Notes under the pieces: generated by a model
The model's input: only the letters and a program-made list of their open reading frames with translations
Told to the model about the DNA's origin: nothing
The model's database searches: none
Shown here: positions 14,309 through 20,507 of the stretch, piece after piece
Position numbering within the stretch: the stretch's first letter is position 1
Layout: each line of letters opens with the position of its first letter
Virus record (IMG/VR): IMGVR_UViG_3300025327_000102
Location: 1 to 35,346 of that record
DNA length: 35,346 nucleotides
Reading direction: 5' to 3' (one strand)
Source of the DNA: a virus
Translations under genes and position numbers: made by a program

Positions 14309-14337
14309 AGTCTAGGTGTGACAAGTTGTCACGTCAA
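14309..14337 (-). promoter_or_regulatory. Leftward promoter with a palindromic operator in its spacer
   Basis: On the minus strand TTGACG (14332-14337) is followed after exactly 17 bases by TAGACT (14309-14314). The spacer holds a 15-base inverted repeat, GTGACAA-G-TTGTCAC on the + strand (14318-14332), with 7-bp perfect arms. A protein bound there would sit between the two boxes and block RNA polymerase. The promoter overlaps the end of the gene at 14329-14622, whose TGA stop lies inside the palindrome. Confidence 0.65.
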
Positions 14338-14622
14338 GGGCTGGACTCGGATCCCGGTTCGATGGAAGCCTGACACGAGGCCATCGATGGCCATGCCCTT
14401 GGGGTCGATGAGCGAGACGTGATCGCCATACCAGAGGTTGGGTGCCAGCGACGTGTGGACGTAGATCTCGCCGGCACCGCCGGTGTGTTCGTCGGGCACC
14501 TCAAGCGCCTTCTTGCCTTCATGGACCTTGCGCTCGATCGTGGCGCAGTAGGCATCAGGATCGCCCTTGTCTCGGTTCTTGGACACGCAGTCGGCGTGGT
14601 CTGTGTAGCCTGCGAATGGCAT
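14329..14622 (-). CDS. Small Cys-containing phage protein ('MPFAGY' type), 97 aa
   Basis: ATG at 14622 has GGAGG five bases upstream. The N-terminus 'MPFAGYTDHADCVSKNRDKG' with 'DAYCATIERK' following is a pattern I recall from many actinophage-type small proteins of unknown function. The C-terminal half is beta-rich. The stop codon lies inside the operator palindrome of the next operon. Its start overlaps the end of the upstream gene by 68 bases. Confidence 0.75.
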   Translation of the reverse strand: MPFAGYTDHADCVSKNRDKGDPDAYCATIERKVHEGKKALEVPDEHTGGAGEIYVHTSLAPNLWYGDHVSLIDPKGMAIDGLVSGFHRTGIRVQPLT

Positions 14623-14776
14623 CTCTCGCCTCCAGATCAGCGATGACCTCCTCGAGGTGCTCAGCGTAATCCATGTTCGGTCTCGACCACCAGCCACAGA
14701 GGCAATGTGTTTCGTCGAGGCCGGAGAGGATCCGATCTCCCTGTAGGTAAGTCCTCGAGACACGGCCGTGACTCAC
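14555..14776 (-). CDS. Small CxC-containing protein, 73 aa
   Basis: The GTG at 14776 overlaps the upstream stop by four bases. The core 'HCLCGWWSRPNMDYAEHLEE' followed by an acidic helix looks like a real small phage protein with a Cys/His site. The last ~22 residues overlap the next gene and are Arg-rich, as expected for a region constrained by another frame. The long overlap lowers confidence in the stop. Confidence 0.5.
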   Translation of the reverse strand: MSHGRVSRTYLQGDRILSGLDETHCLCGWWSRPNMDYAEHLEEVIADLEARDAIRRLHRPRRLRVQEPRQGRS

Positions 14777-15027
14777 GGCTCGCTGGCCTCCGCTGCGAGG
14801 GCGGTGAGGATGTTCGTCGCTCGTTGCATACATGACGGGCATCCCGCGTCCCATTTACGCGTGTTGGCGTCAGTCGCGTGCAGCGCCGCCGCCAGCCGCT
14901 CGGCGGTAACGAGGTAGACGCCACGTTCGCGGAGATGACTTCTAATAGATGGCGCGGCCTCGCTCGCAGGCGGACTCGTCCAAAACTCTTGGTCTAGCGC
15001 CGAGGCCAGCGGGTCCGGTCGCGTCAT
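14773..15027 (-). CDS. Unknown small protein with CxxC, 84 aa
   Basis: ATG at 15027 overlaps the upstream stop (ATGA). A helical central part is followed by 'DAGCPSCMQRATNIL', a CxxC that may bind metal. The gene starts 'MTRPDPLASALDQEF', similar to the start of its upstream neighbour ('MTDHDPLAEAI'), which may reflect an old duplication. Confidence 0.6.
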   Translation of the reverse strand: MTRPDPLASALDQEFWTSPPASEAAPSIRSHLRERGVYLVTAERLAAALHATDANTRKWDAGCPSCMQRATNILTALAAEASEP

Positions 15028-15329
15028 GGCGCGTCGTTCAGGGCGGCGAGGAAGTCGTACCCACACGCGACGCAGCGGTCCGACGTGAGAGTGTCTGGCT
15101 CTATCTCTGGTCCGCCCTCATTCCAGTCAATGATGCGCGAACCCCTGAGCATGCTCCGCACACGGTGGTGCTTCGCAGCCGGGCACTCCAATCCGTCCAG
15201 CTTCGGGCGGACTTCGTAGCCTGCGGCGTCGAGGGCGGCACGGATAGCGGCGGCTTGGTCGATGAAGTCGCGTCCACGTCCATACCCAGCGACCGCGATG
15301 GCCTCGGCCAGCGGGTCGTGGTCAGTCAT
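15024..15329 (-). CDS. Unknown small protein with zinc-type cysteines, 101 aa
   Basis: The N-terminal half is helical ('IDQAAAIRAALDAAGYEVRP') and the C-terminal half carries 'GLECPAAKHHRV' and 'DRCVACGYDFL', so three Cys plus His could bind zinc. It overlaps neighbours by four and eight bases. No family recognised. Confidence 0.6.
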   Translation of the reverse strand: MTDHDPLAEAIAVAGYGRGRDFIDQAAAIRAALDAAGYEVRPKLDGLECPAAKHHRVRSMLRGSRIIDWNEGGPEIEPDTLTSDRCVACGYDFLAALNDAP

Positions 15330-15561
15330 CGTTGGCCTCCTGAATGAGCGCGACGAGACGGCGTGGCGACACCTTCTGAGCGCCGTTGAAGACCGCCATG
15401 CCCCGCATGAAGCGCGTCGTCACGTCGTAGTGGTAGAGCCGGGGTCGGTCTTGGAACCACTCGCGCTTGAGTCCGGTGCGGGCCGCGAAGATGTGCAGCG
15501 CCTCCCGATCGGCCGACCACAGATGTCCCATCGAGTCGATGTAGACGGTCGGGTCACTCAT
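15322..15561 (-). CDS. DUF4031-family protein, 79 aa
   Basis: The core 'LHIFAARTGLKREWFQ', with 'HYDV' after it and a C-terminal basic helix, matches the DUF4031 pattern ('L..FA...GL...W.Q....HYD'). The family is common in phages and actinobacteria and has no known function. The ATG is preceded by GGAG and overlaps the stop of a 14-codon frame by four bases. Confidence 0.75.
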   Translation of the reverse strand: MSDPTVYIDSMGHLWSADREALHIFAARTGLKREWFQDRPRLYHYDVTTRFMRGMAVFNGAQKVSPRRLVALIQEANDD

Positions 15562-15602
15562 CGCTCCGGCTCCGACGAGAGGGCGGCACGGTCATCGGTC
15601 AT
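15558..15602 (-). CDS. Candidate 14-aa micro-ORF bridging two genes
   Basis: The frame MTDDRAALSSEPER starts with ATG overlapping the upstream TGA (ATGA) and ends with TGA overlapping the downstream ATG (ATGA). It exactly fills the gap between two genes, so a ribosome could pass from one to the next without leaving the message. The peptide itself need not have a function. Confidence 0.35.
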   Translation of the reverse strand: MTDDRAALSSEPER

Positions 15603-15985
15603 CGGAACCCCTCCAATGCATCGAGGGCTGTCTTGAGGTCGAGTAGGATCTCGCCTGCTTCCGCGTACCAGAGGATGGGCGCACCATCCTTGTCGGACTC
15701 GGTACTCCAAGCGCCATCAACATCAGCCGCAGCCCGCGCCACGGCCACCAGCGCGAGGATGACTTCCGGGGAGCAGGCGGCGATGTAGGCGGCGTCCGAC
15801 GCCGATTGTCCATGCGCCGAGTCCCCGTGGTCCGCTGGCACTCGTGCGACAACGCCGGTGTAGTCATCGCCCTTTTGCACCATGACCGTCGAGAAGACGC
15901 CCGAATACGAGTCGTAGAACCACGGTCCGGGCGTCGCAGCGCGGGCGAGGGCTTCGAGCTCGTCAAGGAAGCCGCCAGTCATCAC
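15599..15985 (-). CDS. Ea22-like accessory protein, 128 aa
   Basis: The N-terminus 'LEALARAATPGPWFYDS' and the middle 'SASDAAYIAACSPEVILAL' match the layout of the Ea22-like family of phage accessory proteins ('A..ATPGPW', then 'DA.YIA..SP..VL.L'). Function of the family is unknown. Starts at GTG 15985 (four-base overlap) or ATG 15982 (one-base overlap) are both possible. Confidence 0.7.
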   Translation of the reverse strand: MMTGGFLDELEALARAATPGPWFYDSYSGVFSTVMVQKGDDYTGVVARVPADHGDSAHGQSASDAAYIAACSPEVILALVAVARAAADVDGAWSTESDKDGAPILWYAEAGEILLDLKTALDALEGFR

Positions 15986-16176
15986 GATCGCTCAACCCGC
16001 CAGAACATGACGGCGAAGGCTCCCACGAAGATCGAGACTGCCACCAGAAAGACGGTCGCACCATCGGCCCAGCCCATCGCGCGATCGAGATGCTCGCCAC
16101 CCGCGGACACGATGATCGTCCCAACGAAGAAGCCGACCGCGATCACCACCGCGACGCTAATATCACGGATCATCAT
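15982..16176 (-). CDS. Two-segment membrane protein, 64 aa
   Basis: Hydrophobic stretches near residues 6-25 and 40-58 predict two membrane segments joined by a short polar loop containing 'GGEHLDRAMGW'. The ATG has AAGGAG five bases upstream and overlaps the preceding stop. Role unknown. Confidence 0.65.
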   Translation of the reverse strand: MMIRDISVAVVIAVGFFVGTIIVSAGGEHLDRAMGWADGATVFLVAVSIFVGAFAVMFWRVERS

Positions 16177-16490
16177 CCACGCTCCTTGAGCCAGCGGTTC
16201 GCCTCAGCATCGGCCACGATCACCTCGCCATCGATGTAGGCCTCGAGCGCGAGACGCCCGAGTCGGATCTCCATGCGCATCGTGGATCCTGACACGCCTG
16301 CTCGCCGTCCGATCTCGGTGAGGCTCATCCCGACCTTCTGGTCAGCAGGCCCGAAGATCGTCCTCTCGAACGCCTCGCAGCCCTGACACCAACTCCCGAT
16401 CCTCGACAGCGCACGAGATGCAGCCGTCGCCCTGTCCCAGCGGGTATAGGCCGCCTTCCAGCGATGAATGTGACGTTCCGTCATGGCCAT
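16173..16490 (-). CDS. Helix-turn-helix regulator, first gene of the leftward arm, 105 aa
   Basis: The C-terminal half contains 'SLTEIGRRAGVSGSTMRMEI' and 'IVADAEANRWLKER', the pattern of an excisionase/MerR-like winged helix. The N-terminal half has Trp, Cys and His residues ('GSWCQGCEAFER') that might bind zinc. ATG at 16490 or 16484 are both possible. It is the first gene downstream of the leftward divergent promoter, a usual place for a phage regulator. Confidence 0.65.
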   Translation of the reverse strand: MAMTERHIHRWKAAYTRWDRATAASRALSRIGSWCQGCEAFERTIFGPADQKVGMSLTEIGRRAGVSGSTMRMEIRLGRLALEAYIDGEVIVADAEANRWLKERG

Positions 16491-16519
16491 CCCATCGTCA
16501 GCGTAGTGGTGATGCCCAA

Positions 16520-16548
16520 ACGGTATCACATGGTGACGCCCATTGCAA
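16520..16548 (-). promoter_or_regulatory. Candidate leftward divergent promoter
   Basis: On the minus strand TTGCAA (16543-16548) is followed after 17 bases by TACCGT (16520-16525). The -10 box is a weak match. A TCAC-ATG-GTGA inverted motif on the + strand (16526-16536) lies in the spacer. It would start the leftward arm about 23 bases before the first gene. Confidence 0.4.
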
Positions 16549-16714
16549 GCTGCACGATCTGGCTGGAGAAGCGCGGCGCGACGCCCGCCCCAGCTGCTGC
16601 GGGAGGTCGCGACGTGGGGGGGATCGCGCCGCCAGCACCCGCCCACCGTGGACCTGAGGCGGCCACAGGGCCAGCGGGGAGCCCATCGCCGGATCATCCA
16701 CCCGCCCAGCACGC

Positions 16715-16743
16715 TTGCAAGGCGCGGGCAGTCGTGAGACAAT
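16715..16743 (+). promoter_or_regulatory. Candidate rightward divergent promoter
   Basis: TTGCAA (16715-16720) is followed after 17 bases by GACAAT (16738-16743). The next ATG (16750) lies six bases after the -10 box, where transcription should begin, so the message may be leaderless. The same GCTTGCAA appears at the leftward promoter. Confidence 0.45.
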
Positions 16744-16749
16744 GGACGC

Positions 16750-16815
16750 ATGCCAGCCGCCGCCGACACGAGACACGCGCCGTGCCCGGCTGGCCGCTCG
16801 GAGACCGTCGCATGA
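16750..16815 (+). CDS. Candidate 21-aa leader peptide, possibly leaderless
   Basis: The frame MPAAADTRHAPCPAGRSETVA ends in TGA overlapping the ATG of the next gene (ATGA). Its own ATG coincides with the predicted transcription start of the 16715-16743 promoter and has no ribosome site. Its translation could load ribosomes for the following gene. Confidence 0.4.
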   Translation: MPAAADTRHAPCPAGRSETVA

Positions 16816-17033
16816 CCGCCCTGAGCAGGCGCATCGAGGCGGCACAGGCCGCCCAGCGTGAGCGTGACGCACGCTTGCGCACCGACATCCTCGCCGCCCG
16901 TGAGGCGGGCGAGACCGACACCGGATCAGGCCTCGTCGACCTCGTCGGCGCACTGGCCACCATCGCCGCTGCCCTCGGCATCCTCGCCGGCGTCGCGGCC
17001 ATCGTCGCGGCTGGCATCGGGCTGGTGCTGTGA
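16812..17033 (+). CDS. Small protein with a C-terminal membrane segment, 73 aa
   Basis: Residues 1-35 are charged and helical ('RRIEAAQAAQRERDARLRTD'); residues 42-73 are hydrophobic, Ala/Gly/Ile-rich ('GALATIAAALGILAGVAAIV'), and run to the last residue. This predicts a tail-anchored or hairpin membrane protein. First gene of the rightward arm. Function unknown. Confidence 0.65.
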   Translation: MTALSRRIEAAQAAQRERDARLRTDILAAREAGETDTGSGLVDLVGALATIAAALGILAGVAAIVAAGIGLVL

Positions 17034-17248
17034 TGCGTCGATCAGCGGCTCGGGCGGGCTGTGGCCGCACCATCACCCGTGGCGTTCCGCCAAGGGTTCC
17101 CCTGACTGAGAGCCTGTCAGAGGATGTCCTGTACCGGCTGGCCCCGGACCATGACCCGGATGGCCTGACGCTTCACCGAAGGGATGCAAGCCTCCACCTC
17201 ACCGACTTCACGATGACCGGTCACCTGACCGGAGAGAGGATCGCCTGA
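17033..17248 (+). CDS. Unknown small basic protein, 71 aa
   Basis: TGATG overlaps couple it to the genes on both sides. The N-terminus is Arg-rich ('MRRSAARAGCGRTITRG'); the rest is polar with several His residues ('LHRRDASLHLTDF'). No motif recognised. Confidence 0.6.
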   Translation: MRRSAARAGCGRTITRGVPPRVPLTESLSEDVLYRLAPDHDPDGLTLHRRDASLHLTDFTMTGHLTGERIA

Positions 17249-17451
17249 TGGCAGCGACCATTGCGACCGCAATCGGCAACGACTCCACCCGCCGCAAGGA
17301 GACCCACCGACTCGGATCACAGTCGGCCGAGGGTCGCGCCGCGACATGGCGCACATTCGCCTCGGTCATCGTCACCGCCGATGGTCGATGGTCAGTCCTC
17401 GTCAAGCGTGATGGGTTGGCCATCCACTTCGCCGAAGGAGGGGCCGAGTAA
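17248..17451 (+). CDS. Unknown small protein, 67 aa
   Basis: It starts at ATG 17248 overlapping the previous stop (TGATG) and stops at TAA overlapping the next ATG (TAATG). It has an N-terminal polar part and a beta-like C-terminal half ('FASVIVTADGRWSVLVKRDG'). Function unknown. Confidence 0.6.
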   Translation: MAATIATAIGNDSTRRKETHRLGSQSAEGRAATWRTFASVIVTADGRWSVLVKRDGLAIHFAEGGAE

Positions 17452-17531
17452 TGGACCCGCTCATCACCCTGACCGCCCTGCTGGTCGTGTGGGTCACCCT
17501 CGTGGGGCTGGCCCGGGAGCGGCTGGCATGA
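17451..17531 (+). CDS. 26-aa single-pass membrane micro-protein
   Basis: The protein is essentially one membrane segment ('LITLTALLVVWVTLVGLA') with a short charged end 'RERLA'. TAATG and ATGA overlaps lock it between its neighbours. Such micro-proteins are common in phages as regulators of membrane partners, but no role is shown. Confidence 0.55.
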   Translation: MDPLITLTALLVVWVTLVGLARERLA

Positions 17532-17722
17532 CCCACCCGTATGAGCCCTGCGAGCATCCCGGTCGCCACGGGTACACCCTGCCCGGAGACGCCGAGGAAT
17601 ACGCGTTCTGCGAGCGCTGCCGTGACGTCGAGGGGCGCACGTCCACCGCAGCGCTCCTGACGCACCTGTCCACCCAGCCGAGCAGCGGCCCGATGCGGGC
17701 CACCACAAGGAGGCTCACGTGA
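17528..17722 (+). CDS. Small zinc-binding-type protein, 64 aa
   Basis: 'YEPCEHPGRHGYTLPG' and 'YAFCERCRDVEGR' together offer Cys, His, His, Cys, Cys, a plausible zinc site, over residues 8-32. The C-terminal half is basic. ATGA upstream and GTGA downstream overlaps. Similar small zinc proteins recur in this window. Confidence 0.6.
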   Translation: MTHPYEPCEHPGRHGYTLPGDAEEYAFCERCRDVEGRTSTAALLTHLSTQPSSGPMRATTRRLT

Positions 17723-17964
17723 TCACAGTCGACCTCACCCCCGGCGCTCAGGAGCAGGAGAACCTGTTGGCCTTCTTCGCCGCACAGGTCATGGACGACA
17801 TCAAGGTCGCCCGCAAGAGTTCGGATCGCCGCATCCTGAGGTCCATCGTCGACCTCGCATTCACCCTCGGCTTCAACGCCGCCTCGCGGTCCGACGTCGG
17901 CACCGGCACCGGTCGAGTGCAGGCCATGGCCCTGCGCCAGCGGCTGGCGGACAGCGTCCGATGA
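17719..17964 (+). CDS. Unknown helical protein, 81 aa
   Basis: GTG start overlapping the previous stop by four bases, with AAGGAGG about six bases upstream. It is largely helical ('LLAFFAAQVMDDIKVARKSS') with a C-terminal basic helix. No family recognised. Confidence 0.6.
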   Translation: MITVDLTPGAQEQENLLAFFAAQVMDDIKVARKSSDRRILRSIVDLAFTLGFNAASRSDVGTGTGRVQAMALRQRLADSVR

Positions 17965-18218
17965 CACCCACCATCACCGCCCATGGACCCGAGTACCTCG
18001 CCGAGCCTGATCGGGCGACCGTCATCGCCAACGGGATCGTCGTCGACGTCATCGCCAACGAGGACGGCTCAGTCTACGTCGAGGTCTACGCCTACGACGG
18101 GCGCAAGTCTCAGGCCGTCGTCTCCGAAGCCTACATCGACGCCCCCCATCCCAGCTTCCGCCTGACCCTCGCCGACCGGCCCGAGGTCACGGCTGCGCAA
18201 GAGGCAGGCCTGCTGTGA
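17961..18218 (+). CDS. Unknown beta-rich protein, 85 aa
   Basis: ATG overlaps the upstream stop (ATGA). The protein is beta-rich ('RATVIANGIVVDVIANEDGS', 'VYVEVYAYDGR'). It starts with a predicted N-terminal strand and has no cysteines. Unknown function. Confidence 0.6.
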   Translation: MTPTITAHGPEYLAEPDRATVIANGIVVDVIANEDGSVYVEVYAYDGRKSQAVVSEAYIDAPHPSFRLTLADRPEVTAAQEAGLL

Positions 18219-18481
18219 CACGCGAGACCCTGCAGACCCTCATCCGGGGGAAGATGGACCCGTGCGCCATCGTGGTCGACTTCACCGAGCACGAGCCCGG
18301 GACGGGTGTCGTGGCCTACGTCCGGGACACCGACTTCCAGCCCTTCGTGACCCAACGATGGGCAACCCACCGGACGGATGGCAGTCCGGTGGAGACCGGC
18401 ATCATGCTCTTCAGCGGGGAGTATGAGGATCACGCTGGCCGCTGGATGATGGACTATCACGAGCGTGCTGGCACTCCCTGA
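18215..18481 (+). CDS. Unknown small protein, 88 aa
   Basis: GTG start overlapping the previous stop by four bases. The protein mixes strands ('CAIVVDFTEHEPGTGVVAYV') and polar loops, with several His and Trp residues near the end. It is the last gene before the first hairpin-plus-repeat module. Confidence 0.6.
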   Translation: MTRETLQTLIRGKMDPCAIVVDFTEHEPGTGVVAYVRDTDFQPFVTQRWATHRTDGSPVETGIMLFSGEYEDHAGRWMMDYHERAGTP

Positions 18482-18493
18482 CGCCGACTGGTG

Positions 18494-18511
18494 GGCCGAG
18501 GCGACTCGGCC
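18494..18511 (+). terminator. 7-bp GC hairpin preceding the first repeat copy
   Basis: GGCCGAG (18494-18500) and CTCGGCC (18505-18511) form a perfect stem with a GCGA loop. It follows the previous stop by 12 bases and precedes the 51-bp repeat. There is no uridine run. A comparable CGAGC-CTC-GCTCG hairpin (18869-18881) precedes the second repeat copy. Confidence 0.4.
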
Positions 18512-18517
18512 TGCCCC

Positions 18518-18568
18518 CGGTGCCCGGCAGATGACCGGACCCCCTGAGCAGGAGGACACCTGATGATG
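18518..18568 (+). repeat. 51-bp direct repeat, copy 1 (translation-start module)
   Basis: Identical over 51 bases to 18891-18941. It contains an AGGAGG ribosome site and ends in TGATGATG, the start of the downstream gene. Inside it is a 10-codon frame, MTGPPEQEDT, from ATG 18531, whose TGA overlaps the downstream ATG. Confidence 0.9.
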
Positions 18569-18841
18569 CGCCGCTACCCCGACCTGACCCACCACGAGCA
18601 AGCGCAACAGCTCCGCGAGGCCGCCGAGGCGCACGCCAGCGACCCCGTCTCCGACGTGCTCGAAGGCTTGGCCGAATACCTCGACACCACGGCCGACGAT
18701 CTCGACCGGAAGGCGTACCAAGAGGTGGCCATGGCCTACGTCGCCGGCTACGAAACCGGCGCCTTTACCCGCACCGCGACAAAGCCCGAGGACCGCCGCG
18801 CCGTCTGGCGTGTCATGGCCGACGTCGGGCTGACCCGCTGA
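18563..18841 (+). CDS. Helical protein behind the first repeat module, 92 aa
   Basis: It starts at ATG 18563 inside the repeat, seven bases after AGGAGG. The protein is almost all helix ('HHEQAQQLREAAEAHASD', 'VLEGLAEYLDTTADDLDRK', 'EVAMAYVAGYETG'). No family recognised. It may be related in control, not in sequence, to the gene behind the second repeat. Confidence 0.7.
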   Translation: MMRRYPDLTHHEQAQQLREAAEAHASDPVSDVLEGLAEYLDTTADDLDRKAYQEVAMAYVAGYETGAFTRTATKPEDRRAVWRVMADVGLTR

Positions 18842-18890
18842 CCCGCTCCCGGCTTCCGCAGGGCTGGCCGAGCCTCGCTCGACCGGCCAA

Positions 18891-18941
18891 CGGTGCCCGG
18901 CAGATGACCGGACCCCCTGAGCAGGAGGACACCTGATGATG
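18891..18941 (+). repeat. 51-bp direct repeat, copy 2
   Basis: Exact copy of 18518-18568, again with AGGAGG, an internal MTGPPEQEDT frame (ATG 18904, stop 18934-18936) and the downstream start ATG at its end. Bases outside the 51 do not match the first copy. Confidence 0.9.
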
Positions 18942-19352
18942 TCGACCGCGACCATCGCCGATCTGCAGCGGCAGGCGGCACGGGAAGCACGCCGGGAGCG
19001 GCGTGAGCCCGTCATCTTCTACAACGACGAGGACGTCAGTGAGTCGGTCACGACGATGCCCTTCCTCGGCGACTACGTGCCGCAGGGCTGGCGATCCGCC
19101 CTCTGGACCGACCTCCCGGGCGAGGACCCCCACGGCCATGGCCACTACGGCGCTGGTCAGGTCCTTCTCTTCGCCGACGCAACCGGCTGGGGCGACGAGG
19201 ACGAGCCCGCCCTCAGTCTCCGCCAGCTGGTGACCACCGTCAACCGGATGAACCACGAGGCCTACGCCAACGGGCGCTTGACCCTCGGCTGGGCCATCTG
19301 GGAGGCCGGCGAGTTTCAGGTCCACATCAAGGCCTACGTGAAGGTGGCCTGA
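18936..19352 (+). CDS. Unknown protein behind the second repeat module, 138 aa
   Basis: ATG 18936 (or 18939) lies in the repeat after AGGAGG. An N-terminal basic helix ('LQRQAAREARRERREP') is followed by a mixed region with acidic loops and a C-terminal beta-rich part ('TLGWAIWEAGEFQVHIKAYV'). No motif gives a function. Confidence 0.7.
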   Translation: MMSTATIADLQRQAAREARRERREPVIFYNDEDVSESVTTMPFLGDYVPQGWRSALWTDLPGEDPHGHGHYGAGQVLLFADATGWGDEDEPALSLRQLVTTVNRMNHEAYANGRLTLGWAIWEAGEFQVHIKAYVKVA

Positions 19353-19354
19353 CG

Positions 19355-19639
19355 ATGCGCACCGTTTCAGTCCGCTACCTCGTCCCCGTCTACGCGACCG
19401 TCGATCTCGACGCGGAGCCCGACGAGCAAGGCAACTGGCCAGACGAGGCCGTCGTGGAAGTCCGCCTCGACACCCTGCAAGACCATCCCGAGGCCTTCCT
19501 CGATGCTGAGGGTGATGTCCTCGCCGAGTCCTACGTGACCGGAGCCGACAATGTCGATCCCGGCAGTCTGACCATCGAGGATCGAGCCAAAGTCCTCGAC
19601 ATCGTCGAGAACGCGGTCTGGCCCGCTTGGGACCGATGA
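19355..19639 (+). CDS. Unknown acidic protein, 94 aa
   Basis: It starts two bases after the previous stop with 'MRTVSVRYLVPVYATVDLDA', a beta-strand-rich beginning, and continues acidic to the end. A similar N-terminal pattern is common in small phage proteins of unknown function. The stop overlaps an ATG (ATGA) of a 29-codon frame. Confidence 0.65.
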   Translation: MRTVSVRYLVPVYATVDLDAEPDEQGNWPDEAVVEVRLDTLQDHPEAFLDAEGDVLAESYVTGADNVDPGSLTIEDRAKVLDIVENAVWPAWDR

Positions 19640-19725
19640 CCATCAGCGCACCCAGCCCCCGGGCCATGCCCGTGCAGCCCGATGCCATACGGCAAGGGCT
19701 GGTGCTTCACCGATCACGGGCCTGA
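19636..19725 (+). CDS. Candidate 29-aa ORF of doubtful reality
   Basis: ATG overlaps the previous stop (ATGA) and the frame ends at TGA 19723-19725. The peptide is Pro/Arg-rich without a clear motif and overlaps the start of the following gene. It may serve only to bring ribosomes to ATG 19682. Confidence 0.25.
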   Translation: MTISAPSPRAMPVQPDAIRQGLVLHRSRA

Positions 19726-20507
19726 CGGCTTGCCCGGGAACCGGCTTCGGAGGCCTCATCTGCAGCGATTGCAGTGAGGCCTTCAGCCGGGTCGTCTGGC
19801 AGACACCCCTCGTCGCACATGCCGATCACGCGGAGCGTGAGACCGAACGGGCCGAGACCAAGGCCGACCCTGAGGCCAAAGCGCGCCGAGACGAGGCCAT
19901 GGCCTACGTCAAGGCGTACACCGGCAGCTGGGGTCTCATCCTCGACATCCGAGCGGATCGCCGATGGGGCACCAAGTACATGCGCCTCTCGGAGCGTCAG
20001 GTCGAGGTCATCCTCGCCGCCAAGGCGCGGGATGTTTCTCGAGCCGCCGAGGCTACCGCCATCCCCGGGCACGATGAGGCCGTGGCCCTCGCCAGAACAT
20101 GGGCTGACGCCTTGGGGTCCTTCCAGCAGGCGATGCATGCCAAGGTCGTCGCCGGTGAGCCGCTCAGCCCGAACATGGTGGCCGCGATCCTGCGCAATCG
20201 GCCTTCCACCACCGGGCCAGCGGCCGAGGGCTGGTACTGGAAGGATGACGTCGTCTACAAGGTGCAGGCAGCCCGGGAGTCCGGGCACCTGTACGCCAAG
20301 CAGCTGGTGGTCGAGGACGGCGCAGGCCGCTGGGAGCTAGCCCGTGGCATGGCCTACCAGCTGACGGAGACGGATCGACTCTCACCCGAGGATGCAGCCG
20401 CCTTCGGCAAGCTGTACGGGGTGTGCGCCGTCTGCGGACGCACCCTGACCGACGAGACGTCCATCGAGCGCGGCATCGGGCCGGTCTGCCTGAGCAGGCT
20501 CGGTTGA
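19682..20507 (+). CDS. Zinc-finger protein with a DUF6011-type C-terminus; reading frame broken near 19731
   Basis: The main frame is open from about 19640 to 20507 but has no ATG before 19899. The reading 'MPYGKGWCFTDHGPDGLP' from ATG 19682 continues sensibly only if the frame shifts +1 at the CCC codon (about 19731-19733), giving 'GTGFGGLICSDCSEAFS'. Together these supply Cys, His, Cys, Cys for a zinc site. The C-terminus 'GVCAVCGRTLTDETSIERGI' with 'GPVC' after it is a DUF6011-like zinc finger. If there is no shift, the gene starts at 19899 (202 aa). Function unknown; nucleic-acid binding is likely. Confidence 0.65.

Larger units (their letters stand above)
16491..16749. other. Divergent intergenic region between the two transcription arms
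   Basis: About 260 bases carry no convincing gene; open frames here are GC-driven shadows. At its two ends lie oppositely oriented promoter candidates, both with the -35 box GCTTGCAA. The middle (about 16560-16710) is GC-rich, with no repeat array, AT-rich unwinding element or long inverted repeat that I can see. Such a region often carries phage control sites or an origin; neither is shown here. Confidence 0.55.

Noticed and set aside
16560-16710. Replication origin in the divergent region
   Set aside because: No iterons, AT-rich stretch or DnaA-type boxes are visible, so there is nothing to support the call.
18131-19688. Two long minus-strand frames (about 290 codons each)
   Set aside because: They run opposite a chain of tightly coupled + strand genes and across the two repeat modules; both contain the repeated segment in translation, which explains their apparent internal similarity.
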